NCBI GenBank assembly: GCA_021771755.1
Contig: JAETOL010000020.1
Span: 1 to 44,144, forward strand
DNA: 44,144 nucleotides
Direction: 5' to 3'
From: Lachnospiraceae bacterium
GTDB taxonomy: Bacteria > Bacillota > Clostridia > Lachnospirales > Lachnospiraceae
Positions 16,909 through 25,416 of this stretch are shown piece by piece. Below the pieces are notes generated by a model. That model saw only the letters and a list, made by a program, of their open reading frames with translations. It did no database searches and was not told where the DNA came from. Position numbers and translations under genes: made by a program. Position 1 is the first letter of the stretch, and every line of letters begins with the position of its first letter.

Positions 16909-17646
16909 TCAAATTTCTTCAACCGGACCGGATTTTGATCCGGCTCTTTTATAATCTGAAACTCCACATACGGTAAGTACCCGGTCTTTTACCGAAAATT
17001 TTATATTTTGCCTTCCATAAGCAAGTCCGTAAATTCTTTCCGGATCTTCCTGATATCCCGGCCGGGGATCGTTTTCCAAAACCTCGATCAGTGCTTTTCT
17101 TTTTTTCTCAGGGATTTCTTTTAAATATTCTTCCGGGATCTCCACCTTCAGCCGGCGGTCTTCAATGCGGTCTGTAAATCCTCCTGATGCCTGAGGATGC
17201 CCGTCCACATAAGGAAGATATGGCTTAATGTCAAAGATAGGAGTTCCATCCATAAGATCAGCACCGGAAACATGAAGTATCGGCCCTGATTCCGGATGAA
17301 ATTCCACTCTTTCCAGTCGCACAGAAGACAGTCCCAGACTGTTAGGACGAAAAGGGGACCGGGTGGCAAAAACTCCCTTTCTTATATTGCCGCCCAGTCG
17401 CGGAGGTCTTACCGTCGGAGACCATTTTTTCCCCACTGCCTCGGAGAACTGCCAGATCAGCCATATATAATCGTATTCCTCTATTCCCCGAAACGCCTCT
17501 GCCACACGAAATTCCGGTTCAAAAATAATCCGGGCCTTCTGTTCTTTCAGCCAGTTACTCTGATGAGGTATCCCAAATTTTTCCGGAAAATCATTATGTA
17601 TTTTTGCAATCACCTGAAGCACGGGAGCTTCATACCCCTGATTCAT
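16909..17646 (-). CDS. trmO: tRNA (N6-threonylcarbamoyladenosine-37 N6)-methyltransferase TrmO
   Basis: A 245-residue TsaA/VirR/YaeB-type protein. Family knowledge: TrmO is an S-adenosylmethionine-dependent enzyme that methylates t6A37 in threonine tRNA, improving decoding. Visible: the beta-barrel N-terminal domain with KFGIPHQSNW, the signature VFATRSPFRPNSLGLSSVRL, and the C-terminal YLPYVD. The ATG at 17646 is favoured because GGAGG lies 9 nt upstream; the ATG at 17652 is only 3 nt away from it. It is the last gene of the larB-larC-patatin-symporter group, 24 bases after the symporter. Confidence 0.9.
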   Translation of the reverse strand: MNQGYEAPVLQVIAKIHNDFPEKFGIPHQSNWLKEQKARIIFEPEFRVAEAFRGIEEYDYIWLIWQFSEAVGKKWSPTVRPPRLGGNIRKGVFATRSPFRPNSLGLSSVRLERVEFHPESGPILHVSGADLMDGTPIFDIKPYLPYVDGHPQASGGFTDRIEDRRLKVEIPEEYLKEIPEKKRKALIEVLENDPRPGYQEDPERIYGLAYGRQNIKFSVKDRVLTVCGVSDYKRAGSKSGPVEEI

Positions 17647-17670
17647 TTTCATGTTCCTCCAAAATCGTTT

Positions 17671-19053
17671 TTACCGTTCCACAGTCTCCACCGGTGTATC
17701 ATCTTTTTTGTCAAGGTCATTGATATATTTCTTCGTCTCATTTACGATCACATTTGACAATAGCAGGACTGCGATCAGATTGGGGATCGCCATCAGGGCA
17801 TTCAGAATATCTGCAATGGTCCACACCAGATTCAGAGAGACTACCGGAGCTATCGCTGCAACCAGAATATACAGAACTCTGTACGGAATCAGCCCTGCCC
17901 TGCCTGCGAAATATTCTACGCAGCGTTCTCCATAGTAAGCCCAGCCCAGTACTGTAGAATAGGCGAAGGAAATAATCCCCACAACCAGGATCACCGGCCC
18001 CAATACCGGAATCTGCTGAAATGCAAGTGTGGTGAGGATTCCTCCATCCGTGATATTTCCCATATCAATAGATGGATTTTTCATAATGCTGGTTACCAGC
18101 ACAAGACCTGTCATCAGGCAGACAACTACCGTATCCCAGAAGGTTCCGGTACTGGATACCAGTGCCTGACGAACTGGATTTCTGGTCTGTGCAGCAGCTG
18201 CTGCAATGGGAGCTGAACCAAGACCCGACTCATTGGAAAAAAGTCCCCTGGCAATTCCAAACTGCATTGCCATCATGATCCCCCGTCCTACCAGACCGCC
18301 GGCAGCCGCCCCCGGAGTAAACGCAAACCTGCAGATTGTACCCGCAGCCGGAATGATAAAATCATAGTTCAGTACAAGAATAATGATGCAGCCGATCACA
18401 TAAAAAGCTGCCATAAAAGGAACCAGCTTCTCACATACGTTTGCAATAGACCGAATACCGCCAAAAATAACAAGAGCTGTCAGAACTGCGACCACAATGC
18501 CTACCAGAGCAGGTGCAATGTGCAGATTTTCTTCGCAGACTGTGGCAATGGCATTTACCTGAGTGGCACATCCGATTCCAAAAGATGCAAAACCTGCCAG
18601 AAACGCAAACACCATGCCCAGCCATCTCATATGCAGACCGCGTTCCAGAGCATACATGGCACCGCCCTGCATTCGTCCGTCTTTTGTTTTAACACGGTAT
18701 TTTACTGCGATCAGTGATTCGCTGTATTTCGTAGCGATCCCGAATACGCCTGTGATCCAGCACCAGAATACAGCTCCCGGCCCGCCAAGAGCGATTGCAG
18801 TGCCCACGCCAATGATATTTCCTGTTCCGATCGTGGACGCCAGAGCTGTCGTCAGCGCGCCAAACTGGCTTACCTCGCCTTCTGCATCCGGATCTTTTGC
18901 CACAGACAGCTTAATGGCTGTGCCGATCTTTCTTTGAATAAATCCGGTACGAAACGTCATAAAAATATGCGTTCCCAAAAGGAGAAGGATCATCCACCAT
19001 CCCCATACCATCTTATCAATCTGGTTGATTGCATTTACGATCGTATCAAACAT
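17671..19053 (-). CDS. sodium:alanine/glycine symporter family protein (AGCS)
   Basis: A 460-residue membrane transporter with about 10-11 hydrophobic segments. AGCS signatures are visible: ALASTIGTGNIIGVGTAIALGGPGAVFW near the N-terminal third and RGLFSNESGLGSAPIAAAAAQT in the middle. Family knowledge: Na+- or H+-coupled uptake of alanine or glycine. The ATG at 19053 has GGGAGG 6 nt upstream; extension to 19110 is unlikely because it would overlap the preceding gene. A second paralogue lies at 29878-31296 under a glycine riboswitch, so this copy may prefer another amino acid. Position between a patatin and trmO in the larBC group is unusual. Confidence 0.9.
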   Translation of the reverse strand: MFDTIVNAINQIDKMVWGWWMILLLLGTHIFMTFRTGFIQRKIGTAIKLSVAKDPDAEGEVSQFGALTTALASTIGTGNIIGVGTAIALGGPGAVFWCWITGVFGIATKYSESLIAVKYRVKTKDGRMQGGAMYALERGLHMRWLGMVFAFLAGFASFGIGCATQVNAIATVCEENLHIAPALVGIVVAVLTALVIFGGIRSIANVCEKLVPFMAAFYVIGCIIILVLNYDFIIPAAGTICRFAFTPGAAAGGLVGRGIMMAMQFGIARGLFSNESGLGSAPIAAAAAQTRNPVRQALVSSTGTFWDTVVVCLMTGLVLVTSIMKNPSIDMGNITDGGILTTLAFQQIPVLGPVILVVGIISFAYSTVLGWAYYGERCVEYFAGRAGLIPYRVLYILVAAIAPVVSLNLVWTIADILNALMAIPNLIAVLLLSNVIVNETKKYINDLDKKDDTPVETVER

Positions 19054-19085
19054 AACATTCCTCCCATTCCTGAACGAAAGCCTCT

Positions 19086-19937
19086 TTATCCGGAGGTCTC
19101 CTTCAGCCACTCTTTCATCCTTCTGATATCCTTCTCTGCATCTTTTCGGCCTATCTCATATACCCGTTGTATCTCGTCCAGATCACTTTCCATTCTTCCA
19201 ATGGTCAGTTTTTCACTGGGACGGATCACAAAAAGTTCTCCCTTCTCTTCCATATTATGAATGTCTTCTATGGTTTTATTATATACCTCATGTCTTGTTT
19301 TAAGCGCATCCACAAACTTCGGATATCTGTGATAATAGATTTCTGCAAGCTTTACCGTTTCCGGTTTTTTTATAAATCCCTCTTCCCGGGTAAGCACTAC
19401 TACATTTTTCTCATACCCCATCTTTTGAAACTGATGAACCGGAATACTGTCTGCACATCCGCCATCCAGAAGCTTTTTCCCCTGCCAGGAAACAATATGG
19501 GAGACATATGGCATAGATGCCGATGCCCGCATGACATCTACCTGATTGAGCATATCTGTGATTTTTATATACTCTGCTTTTCCTGTCTCCAAATTGGTAC
19601 AGACCGCATAAAAATCCGTATCCGATTTCACAAATGCCTCATAATCATAGGGATCCAGCCGTTCCGGGATTTCATGATAACAAAAATCCCTGCCTACCAC
19701 CTCTCCGGTATGAAGAAGGTTCCAGAAACTCATAAAATGCTTATCGTTTCTGTAGTTTCTGTAATATCGGATACTTCTGCCCTTCTGTTCCGAAACGAAG
19801 GAGCAGCCATGGAGTGCACCTGCAGAGACTCCGATCACACCGTCAAAATGTACCTGATGATCCATAAATACATCCAGAACACCTGCCGTATAGATGCCTC
19901 GCATTGCTCCGCCTTCCAAAATCAGTCCTGTTTTCAT
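19086..19937 (-). CDS. patatin-like phospholipase family protein (RssA/YjjU-type)
   Basis: A 283-residue cytoplasmic lipase-like hydrolase with a Ser-Asp dyad. Visible: the oxyanion loop GGAMRG at 9-14, nucleophile elbow GVSAG at 36-40 (Ser38), and LLDGG at 156-160 (Asp158). No signal peptide. Substrate unknown; family members cleave acyl esters of phospholipids. The start at 19937 is preceded by AGGTGA and gives the canonical MKTGLILEGG beginning; the reading frame upstream lies over the end of larC and is not used. It begins 7 bases after the larC stop and ends 32 bases before the symporter. Confidence 0.88.
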   Translation of the reverse strand: MKTGLILEGGAMRGIYTAGVLDVFMDHQVHFDGVIGVSAGALHGCSFVSEQKGRSIRYYRNYRNDKHFMSFWNLLHTGEVVGRDFCYHEIPERLDPYDYEAFVKSDTDFYAVCTNLETGKAEYIKITDMLNQVDVMRASASMPYVSHIVSWQGKKLLDGGCADSIPVHQFQKMGYEKNVVVLTREEGFIKKPETVKLAEIYYHRYPKFVDALKTRHEVYNKTIEDIHNMEEKGELFVIRPSEKLTIGRMESDLDEIQRVYEIGRKDAEKDIRRMKEWLKETSG

Positions 19938-19944
19938 GAATGTC

Positions 19945-21237
19945 TCACCTTTCCTTCTTCCAGCATCCTCTGATTCTTCCCCAGGCTTCTCTGTAACTGA
20001 TATGATTTTTTTCTGCAAAAGCCGCCACACTTTCATATTCCGGATAGCAGCGTATCTGCCCATTTGGAAGTGTGCACAGTTTTGTTTTTACCGAAAATCC
20101 ATCCATACAGAATTCCTGAATTTCTCTTTTCAATATGGTCCGCTCCATGCAGCTTTTTCTGATCCCGATGGTTGTTGTCTCTTCAAAAAGAACATCCTCC
20201 AGGAAAGGAACCCTGTCTTCTGTACAGATTACAGAAACCTCATAAGCCGGACGGTTTTTTTTCATATATACCGGTGTATAATAGACATCTCTGGCTCCTG
20301 CCTCAAACAGCTGACGCATCACGTTCCCCAGTTCTTCTCCGGTACAGTCATCCACATTGGTTTCCAGCTTCCAGATCACATCCTGATCTCTGATTCTGTC
20401 CTTTTTTTCTGTTTTTTTCTCCCGGATCAGCATGGCTCTGAGAATTCCCGGACAGGTATACTGTCTCTTTCCTGCACCAATACCGGTTTTTTCTATTATA
20501 AATTCGTCCGGAAGATGATCGGACGTCCGTATAGCAGCTGCGACAGCGGCTCCTGTCGGTGTGACCAGTTCGCCCTCCACCTCCGTGATCTGAAGAAAGA
20601 GACCGTTCTGCTCCACAATATTAACGACTGCAGGAACCGGCACCGGAAGCACACCATGCTGACAGCGTACAGTTCCTCTTCCCTCGCACAGCTTCGGAAC
20701 GATCACCTCTGTAATATCCAGATCATCCAGACAGACAGCAGCGGACACAATATCCACGATAGAATCTATAGCTCCTACTTCATGAAAATGCACCTGTTCT
20801 CTTGGTACTCCGTGAGCCTTTGCCTCTGCATCAGCCAGAATCTCAAAAACAGAAACTGCAGTTTTTTTTGCCCGATCTGTTATTTTTGATTCCATGATAA
20901 TCTTTCGGATTTCCAGAATTCCCCTGTGTTCATGAGAATGTCCATGGACTGCGTCCTTATTGTGATGATGCTCCTGTCCGGAAACATCCCCTTTCCCATG
21001 AAGATACTCCATATCATGGTCGTGATTTTCATGTTCCTTATCCAGGATCACATGAAAGTCACAGGCATCCAGACCTGATTTTTTTACTCTTGTGATTTCT
21101 GTCCGAAATCCCTGCACCGAAAGACCGGACAATGCCTGCTCAAGTTTTTTCCGGTCAGCTCCAAGATCCAGAAGAGCTGCCACTGTCATATCTCCGCTGA
21201 TTCCGGAGAAACACTCCAAATATAATGTTCTTCCCAT
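19945..21237 (-). CDS. larC: nickel pincer cofactor biosynthesis protein LarC
   Basis: A 430-residue protein. Family knowledge: LarC uses CTP to insert nickel into the pyridinium-3,5-bisthiocarboxylic acid mononucleotide and so completes the NPN cofactor of lactate racemase LarA. Visible: N-terminal LYLECFSGISGDMTVAALLDLGA and EVGAIDSIVDIVSAAVCLDDL, and a histidine-rich segment at about residues 69-104 (HENHDHD, EHHHNKD, HGHSHEH) that probably holds nickel. In some lactobacilli larC is split by a programmed frameshift; here it is one continuous frame. It starts 3 bases after larB. LarA and LarE are not in the window. Confidence 0.92.
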   Translation of the reverse strand: MGRTLYLECFSGISGDMTVAALLDLGADRKKLEQALSGLSVQGFRTEITRVKKSGLDACDFHVILDKEHENHDHDMEYLHGKGDVSGQEHHHNKDAVHGHSHEHRGILEIRKIIMESKITDRAKKTAVSVFEILADAEAKAHGVPREQVHFHEVGAIDSIVDIVSAAVCLDDLDITEVIVPKLCEGRGTVRCQHGVLPVPVPAVVNIVEQNGLFLQITEVEGELVTPTGAAVAAAIRTSDHLPDEFIIEKTGIGAGKRQYTCPGILRAMLIREKKTEKKDRIRDQDVIWKLETNVDDCTGEELGNVMRQLFEAGARDVYYTPVYMKKNRPAYEVSVICTEDRVPFLEDVLFEETTTIGIRKSCMERTILKREIQEFCMDGFSVKTKLCTLPNGQIRCYPEYESVAAFAEKNHISYREAWGRIRGCWKKER

Positions 21238-21240
21238 AAA

Positions 21241-22005
21241 TTACTCCTGCTTTGCTTCTTTTCCTCTGATTCCCAGCCGATTGATCTGTGTTGCAATATA
21301 TCCTGCTCCGTAGCCATTATCGATGTTTACTACCGCAATTCCGTTTGCGCAGGAATTGATCATGGTCAAAAGTGCCGAAAGGCCGTTCATACTCGCCCCA
21401 TATCCTACTGATGTAGGCACAGCGATCACCGGTTTATCCACCAGTCCGCCAAGAACACTTGCAAGCGCCCCCTCCATTCCTGCCACTGCGATCACACAAT
21501 TGGCTTCCTGAATCACCTCCAGTCTGGAAAACAGCCTGTGTATCCCGCTGACTCCCACATCATAAATACGCTCCACAGAGGAGCCAAAAAATTCTGCGGT
21601 CTGGGCAGCCTCTTCTGCCACCGGAATATCTGCGGTTCCAGCTGTACAGACGGCAATTTTTCCCACTCTCTCTTTTTTATTTTTCTCAATCTTAATGATA
21701 TGTGAGATTTCATCATATTCCACCTGGGGAAACATTTCCCGTATCAGCTGGTACTGGTGATTTGAAGCTCGGGTTCCAAGTACTTCTCCGTTTTCCTCGT
21801 ATAATTTTTTGAATATTTCCCTGAAATGAGCGTCTGCCTTACCGCTGCAGAAGATTACTTCCGGAAAACCGTTTCGTATCTCTCTGTAAGAATCCAGTTT
21901 CGCATAGTCCATTTCTTCAAAAGGCTTTTTCCTGAAGTAACGTTCCGCCTCTTCTAATGTAATCTCATTTTGCTTAAATTTAGTGAGAATTTCTCTTGCT
22001 TCCAT
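21241..22005 (-). CDS. larB: nickel pincer cofactor biosynthesis protein LarB
   Basis: A 254-residue PurE-like carboxylase. Family knowledge: LarB carboxylates and hydrolyses nicotinic acid adenine dinucleotide to start NPN cofactor synthesis. The C-terminal two thirds match the AIR-carboxylase-type fold: CTAGTADIPVAEEAAQTAEFFG, AGMEGALASVLGGLVDKPVIAVPTSVGYG, and LLTMINSCANGIAVVNIDNGYGAGY. The N-terminal 100 residues carry IRNGFPEVIFCSGKADAHF. GAGGTGA lies 8 nt before the ATG, only 5 bases after the T-run of a terminator hairpin, so expression needs readthrough. First gene of the group with larC, patatin, AGCS and trmO. Confidence 0.93.
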   Translation of the reverse strand: MEAREILTKFKQNEITLEEAERYFRKKPFEEMDYAKLDSYREIRNGFPEVIFCSGKADAHFREIFKKLYEENGEVLGTRASNHQYQLIREMFPQVEYDEISHIIKIEKNKKERVGKIAVCTAGTADIPVAEEAAQTAEFFGSSVERIYDVGVSGIHRLFSRLEVIQEANCVIAVAGMEGALASVLGGLVDKPVIAVPTSVGYGASMNGLSALLTMINSCANGIAVVNIDNGYGAGYIATQINRLGIRGKEAKQE

Positions 22006-22024
22006 TTTCTATGTCACCTCATAT

Positions 22025-22118
22025 AAAAAAAGGAAGGGCCTGCCGGCATGCAGACCGCATACTTCCGGCATACTCCCTTCCTGTTCACTCTGTTTTTGAG
22101 TAACCTAGACTTTACTCC
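22025..22118 (-). promoter_or_regulatory. candidate attenuator leader of larBC
   Basis: On the - strand, GGAGTAA (22112-22118) can pair with TTACTC (22099-22104), and GTTACTC (22098-22104) can instead pair with GAGTGAAC (22083-22090), giving two exclusive hairpins. They are followed by a long imperfect hairpin with arms GGAAGGG (22075-22081) and CCCTTCC (22032-22038) and then seven T (22025-22031). The terminator ends 5 bases before the larB ribosome-binding site. A transcript starting after it would have almost no leader, so regulated readthrough is the simplest explanation. No known riboswitch class was recognised with confidence. Confidence 0.55.
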
Positions 22119-22174
22119 GGTATAGTACTATAGAAACAACTATAGCATATTTTCTGTAAAAATAAAATATCCTT

Positions 22175-23275
22175 TTAATAATTATAAGCCTTAAATCCAA
22201 GATCCTTTAAAGAAAGGTTCAATTTTGTCTTTAAAAACTCATTGTACATTTTAAGCGTTTCATGAAGCTGTATATTCGCAGCTTCTTTCAAATCATCCTC
22301 CACGATTTTTTTGTCAGAATATCTGAAAGTGAGCCGTCCTCTTCCTGTATAGCGGGAAGCATACATAGCAGCGTATGCATCCAGATAACCTTCGTCTACC
22401 GCGATCACCCACTGAATATTGACTCTGTCACTTTTGGTACAGTTCATCAGAACATCCAGACCGGAAGCAGCTTCGTCCGTAAAAATAACACTGCCGAAAT
22501 CCAGAAGTTTTTCTTTTGGAACATACTGCATAACAAGACCGCTTCCAGTATCGTCCAGTATCTTCAGAACACTGTTTCCATGAGAATCTTTCTTTCCGTT
22601 CTTTTCTATATATTGGATCACCTTTGAATAACTCAGCGCCATTCTGTCCGGTCTATTTTTTACCACTACGTCACAGGTAAACTTCCGTCCACCAAGCTCA
22701 CCGGTGATCCGTGCTTTACCCGGACGCTTCGCCAGCACACGGCCATTTCGGTATACGCCTGCAATGCTGTAATTATTTGTAGACCATACCGGTTTCAGAT
22801 TTGTACCAAGAATCTTTAAATCATATGTGGTACCTGTATAAATTGTTTTGCGATAATTATTGATCTTCAGGTAGTTCAGTCCGGCAATCGTCTTAACACC
22901 TCGGATCACATACTTACTCCAGTAGATTTTTCCTCCTGCCCTTTTATAAGCACGAACGGTATAGGTATATTCATTTCCGGAAGAAATCTGCGTATCCGTA
23001 TAAGAGGTATAACGACTGGATACATTACGGATCACCTGCCATTTACTTCCATTTGTCCTTCGATAGATTCGATACCCGTTTACTCCTTTTACCGGTTTCC
23101 ACTTTACTGTAATCTTCGTCTTTCCATATGGAACAGCCGAAACCAGCTGCGGTGTGGCAACCGTCGGTGCCGCCTGTACCTCTGCTGCCGGAAATTCCGG
23201 AATTACTGCCGGAACCGCCAAAGCAAACATCAGGCCTGCCAGGATACAGCAAAATAATTTCTTTACTTTTTTCAT
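22175..23275 (-). CDS. secreted protein with fibronectin type III and Ig-like domains
   Basis: A 366-residue exported protein of unknown function. The signal peptide is residues 1-35 (LFCCILAGLMFALAVPAVIP, cleavage near VQA). Residues 38-130 form a fibronectin type III-like domain (PQLVSAVPYGKTKITVKWKPVKGVNGYRIYRR in its first strands). Residues 130-205 look like a bacterial Ig-like domain (IYTGTTYDLKILGTN, WSTNNYSIAGVYRNGRVLAKRPGKARITGE). The last 160 residues are not recognised. No LPXTG anchor and no C-terminal membrane helix, so it is released or held by other means. GGGGGA lies before the ATG. Confidence 0.75.
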   Translation of the reverse strand: MKKVKKLFCCILAGLMFALAVPAVIPEFPAAEVQAAPTVATPQLVSAVPYGKTKITVKWKPVKGVNGYRIYRRTNGSKWQVIRNVSSRYTSYTDTQISSGNEYTYTVRAYKRAGGKIYWSKYVIRGVKTIAGLNYLKINNYRKTIYTGTTYDLKILGTNLKPVWSTNNYSIAGVYRNGRVLAKRPGKARITGELGGRKFTCDVVVKNRPDRMALSYSKVIQYIEKNGKKDSHGNSVLKILDDTGSGLVMQYVPKEKLLDFGSVIFTDEAASGLDVLMNCTKSDRVNIQWVIAVDEGYLDAYAAMYASRYTGRGRLTFRYSDKKIVEDDLKEAANIQLHETLKMYNEFLKTKLNLSLKDLGFKAYNY

Positions 23276-23624
23276 AATTCATCCCCCATTTTTCTGTTAA
23301 AACCATAAAGCATTTCTATATTTTTACTATAGCACGTTTTTCTGGATATTTCCACCTCATTTGACACTTTAGTTTTGTAAATCATAAAACTCATTATTGT
23401 TCCCTCTGTTCAAAACAGCAGATGTATCAGACAGCCCATCAGCCAGATGAGCTTCCGGCAAAATCTTTTCGATATTTTACATATACTATAACCTTACACA
23501 TTATGCAATGTAGAGAAAAACTTTATTTCATATCGTTATTTCTTGTAGATTCTGTTATACTGTATGTAATATAGCGAAAATCAAGTTTCTGCTATATCAG
23601 CAAATTTATACGGGAGGTTTTCTT
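23276..23624. other. divergent intergenic region
   Basis: About 350 bases between the divergent FnIII-protein and epimerase genes. I see no coding frame or RNA gene. Near the right end an inverted repeat ATATAGC (23570-23576) with GCTATAT (about 23592-23598) sits upstream of the epimerase ribosome-binding site GGGAGG. It may be an operator or leader hairpin. No convincing -35/-10 pair was found. Confidence 0.35.
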
Positions 23625-24503
23625 ATGATCCACACATTAGAAAATAAAGAGCTCCGCATCCGGATCAACGATCTGGGTGCAGAATTATCTGAGATTTATG
23701 ACAAAACAAATGACCGTCAGGTTCTCTGGGATGCAGATCCTGCCTACTGGAAGCGCCACGCGCCCATTCTTTTTCCAAATGTAGGCCGCTGTCATGCAAA
23801 CCAGTATCTGATCAACGGCAAAGTCTATTCCGTGGGACAGCATGGTTTTGCCCGTGACACGGAATTTTTGTGTGCAGAAAGCTCCGATACAAAGATCACT
23901 CATGTTCTGGAAGCTTCCGAAAAGACCAGAAAAGTCTATCCTTTCCTCTTCCGTCTCTCCATTACCCATGAACTTTGCGGACGTGATCTCAGAGTTTCCT
24001 GGAAAGTAGAAAATCTGGACAGTGAACCTATTTATTTCACCATCGGAGGCCATCCTGCATTCCGTGTTCCGGTTCTTCCGGATACAGCACAGGAGCAGTA
24101 TTTCCTTACCTTTGACGGCCAGAAGGAACTGACTTTAAGTGTGCTTGATCTTTCCACTGGAACGGTAATTCCGGAAAAAACAGACACTCTGACTCTGAAA
24201 GACGGAGCCTGCCATATCACTCCTGATCTTTTTGACAATGACACACTGATCTTTGATAACGGCCAGGTTGAAAAAGCAGGAATTTCTTTCCCTGACGGTA
24301 CCCCTTATGTGGAAGTGACCTGCGAAGGTTTTTCCAATTTCGGTATCTGGAGAGCTCCCGGAGCGCCTTTTGTCTGCCTGGAGCCCTGGATGGGACGCTG
24401 CGATAACTCCGGTTTCTCAGAGGAACTGTCACAGAAGCCTGGAATCAATGGGGTTGCAGCAGGAGAAGAGTTTTTCCGCTCCTATACAATTTCTGTCAGA
24501 TAA
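23625..24503 (+). CDS. aldose 1-epimerase family protein
   Basis: A 292-residue galactose-mutarotase-like beta-sandwich protein. Visible: HAPILFPNVGRC near residue 45, the central GGHPAFRVP with a conserved histidine (about residue 142), and the C-terminal GIWRAPGAPFVCLEPWMGRCD. Family knowledge: interconverts alpha and beta anomers of hexoses or hexose-6-phosphates; this subgroup (LacX-like) has unsettled substrate. No signal peptide, so cytoplasmic. A good GGGAGG lies before the ATG. It is a single-gene unit, convergent with the MerR regulator and ending at a shared hairpin. Confidence 0.88.
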   Translation: MIHTLENKELRIRINDLGAELSEIYDKTNDRQVLWDADPAYWKRHAPILFPNVGRCHANQYLINGKVYSVGQHGFARDTEFLCAESSDTKITHVLEASEKTRKVYPFLFRLSITHELCGRDLRVSWKVENLDSEPIYFTIGGHPAFRVPVLPDTAQEQYFLTFDGQKELTLSVLDLSTGTVIPEKTDTLTLKDGACHITPDLFDNDTLIFDNGQVEKAGISFPDGTPYVEVTCEGFSNFGIWRAPGAPFVCLEPWMGRCDNSGFSEELSQKPGINGVAAGEEFFRSYTISVR

Positions 24504-24517
24504 ACAACGATAATAAA

Positions 24518-24542
24518 GAGGGCGGTCACAAGGGCCGCCCTC
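24518..24542. terminator. shared terminator hairpin
   Basis: GAGGGCGG (24518-24525) and CCGCCCTC (24535-24542) form a perfect 8-bp GC-rich stem. The T-rich tail is better on the - strand, ending the MerR gene, but it may serve the convergent epimerase gene too. Confidence 0.75.
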
Positions 24543-24560
24543 CTCAAATCTGAATCTTAT

Positions 24561-25319
24561 TCATTCTGCCCAGTGCACAACTGCATTCCTCAGGAACCGT
24601 GCGCATCCGGATACACTTCTGTCATAATATCCTGTGAATCGTTCATCTGCCACATACAGCTCTGCGATTCCTTTATGTTTCCCGGCATCGTAGCTGTTTC
24701 CGGTCATGGTAAGCCATCTTTTGTGAAGCGCTGTGATTTCTCTTCCGACCTCCTCTTTCGGGTCAGCCTGACCGGTCACAGCGGTTTCCAGAAGTCCCTG
24801 GATTCTCTGTCCCAGCTCCATCCATTCCTGATACTGTTCCTTTGTCAGGTTCATGACAGTTTCCTGCATCTTGTCTACCTGCGCATCGCCGTATTTTTCC
24901 CGGGCCTCTTTTCCATAATTTTTTTCATGCTCCTCTACTGCATGCTTCTTAAATGCCTCAAATTTTTCCTGGTCGTTCATGATCTCATTCCTTTCTTCTG
25001 CTCTGATCGTAATCTTCAGTGAGTGGATCAGACCCTCCAGCCTCTGCCTTTCTGCCTCCAGAGCGGTCAGGTGGCCTTTCAGCGCAGCCAGACGGTCAAA
25101 GGCGGGATTGTCCAGACATTCCCGGATCCGGGCAAGCTCCACCCCCAGCGCCCGATAATAAAGAATGTCCTGCAGACGGTCTACCTCATGCTCTCCATAG
25201 TAGCGGTATCCGCTCTCCGCCACTCTGGAAGGCTTCAGCAGGCCAATCTGATCGTACCATCTCAGAGTGCGGGTGGTCACTCCGGACAGCTTTGATAACT
25301 CCTGGATCGAATATTCCAT
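24561..25319 (-). CDS. MerR family regulator with TipAS effector domain
   Basis: A 252-residue transcription activator. The N-terminal MerR winged HTH (residues 1-70: YSIQELSKLSGVTTRTLRWYDQIGLLKPSR) is followed by a coiled-coil dimerisation helix (about 75-110) and a C-terminal TipAS domain (about 120-250, MQETVMNLTKEQYQEWMELGQRIQ, HKGIAELYVADERFTGYYD). Family knowledge: TipAS domains bind peptide antibiotics or other drugs, and MerR proteins remodel promoters with overlong spacers. AGGAG precedes the ATG. Its own promoter has a 19-bp spacer holding a perfect palindrome, so autoregulation is expected. Confidence 0.9.
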   Translation of the reverse strand: MEYSIQELSKLSGVTTRTLRWYDQIGLLKPSRVAESGYRYYGEHEVDRLQDILYYRALGVELARIRECLDNPAFDRLAALKGHLTALEAERQRLEGLIHSLKITIRAEERNEIMNDQEKFEAFKKHAVEEHEKNYGKEAREKYGDAQVDKMQETVMNLTKEQYQEWMELGQRIQGLLETAVTGQADPKEEVGREITALHKRWLTMTGNSYDAGKHKGIAELYVADERFTGYYDRSVSGCARFLRNAVVHWAE

Positions 25320-25378
25320 TTTTTACTCCTGTCTGCCTTTTCAGGCGAATCTTTTCAGGATCTCCCGTCCTTATTAAG

Positions 25379-25409
25379 AGCATAGCAGTTGACGCAGCGT
25401 CAAAGTCAA
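25379..25409 (-). promoter_or_regulatory. MerR-type promoter with 19-bp spacer and operator
   Basis: On the - strand, TTGACT (25404-25409) and TATGCT (25379-25384) are separated by 19 bp, the overlong spacing typical of MerR-activated promoters. The spacer holds the perfect palindrome TTGACGCAGCGTCAA (25389-25403), centred in it. It drives the TipAS-MerR gene 60 bases downstream. Confidence 0.75.
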
Positions 25410-25416
25410 GGCTTTT

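Noticed and set aside
16909..16960. CCGGAT/ATCCGG hairpin near the end of trmO as a terminator
   Set aside because: The stem is only 6 bp and lacks a T-run on the - strand.
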